Shown: positions 6,685 through 6,708 of the stretch, piece after piece | Layout: the number at the start of each line of letters is the position of its first letter | Position numbering within the stretch: the stretch's first letter is position 1 | Source: an uncultured Phycisphaerales bacterium | GTDB lineage: Bacteria; Planctomycetota; Phycisphaerae; WQYP01 | Length of the DNA stretch: 6,708 bases | Direction: 5' to 3' | NCBI GenBank assembly: GCA_937901265.1 | Contig: CALCHA010000220.1 | Span: forward strand, 1-6,708 | Program-made: the position numbers and the translations under genes | The notes under the pieces: generated by a model | Database searches by the model: none | What the model saw: only the letters and a program-made list of their open reading frames with translations | What the model was told of the DNA's origin: nothing

Positions 6685-6708
6685 GCGGAGATGCGGAGGA
6701 CGGAGGAC
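6685..6708. repeat. Start of a G-rich short tandem-like repeat at the window edge
   Basis: The core CGGAG recurs at 6686, 6694 and 6701 within GCGGAGAT, GCGGAGGA and CGGAGGAC, a period of 7-8 bases. It continues to the last base, so its full length is unknown. From memory, similar G-rich degenerate repeats occur beside GxxExxY genes in planctomycete-type genomes; this is recollection, not a search result. The rest of 6605-6684 holds nothing I can support. Confidence 0.45.

Overview
The window is GC-rich, accessory-looking chromosomal DNA from a Gram-negative-type bacterium. My best guess is a planctomycete of the Phycisphaerae sort, or a neighbouring Verrucomicrobiota or Planctomycetota lineage. 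Four things suggest this: a YbhN/UPF0104-type membrane protein with a long extracytoplasmic insert, a secreted LacZ-architecture GH2 enzyme, a GxxExxY protein, and a G-rich short repeat next to it. That assignment is inference and rests on no marker gene. The + strand is strikingly G-rich in both coding and non-coding DNA.

There are four genes. Three lie on the minus strand. Read in their own direction they are: (i) a secreted family 2 glycoside hydrolase of beta-galactosidase architecture (6042 to 3166); (ii) an HDOD-GGDEF protein, probably an active c-di-GMP synthase (2865 to 1333); and (iii) a polytopic membrane protein of the LPG-synthase-TM/flippase-like family, which runs off the left edge (1177 to 2). 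The fourth, on the plus strand and divergent from the hydrolase, is a complete small GxxExxY protein (6209 to 6604).

The three minus-strand genes do not look like one operon. A textbook intrinsic terminator (1249-1291) separates the HDOD-GGDEF gene from the membrane-protein gene. A 300-base gap holding a large hairpin and a possible promoter separates the hydrolase from the HDOD-GGDEF gene. No shared pathway is evident. The hydrolase degrades an exported or environmental glycan outside the cytoplasm, the HDOD-GGDEF protein would turn an unknown signal into c-di-GMP, and the membrane protein is probably an envelope lipid or isoprenoid-linked transporter-like protein.

I see no RNA genes, CRISPR array, insertion sequence or phage genes. 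I found no convincing new multi-gene system. The points most worth following are the structured leader of the HDOD-GGDEF gene, the LacZ-like enzyme without the usual magnesium-site residues, the GxxExxY gene with a G-rich repeat beginning downstream, and the strand-wide G skew.
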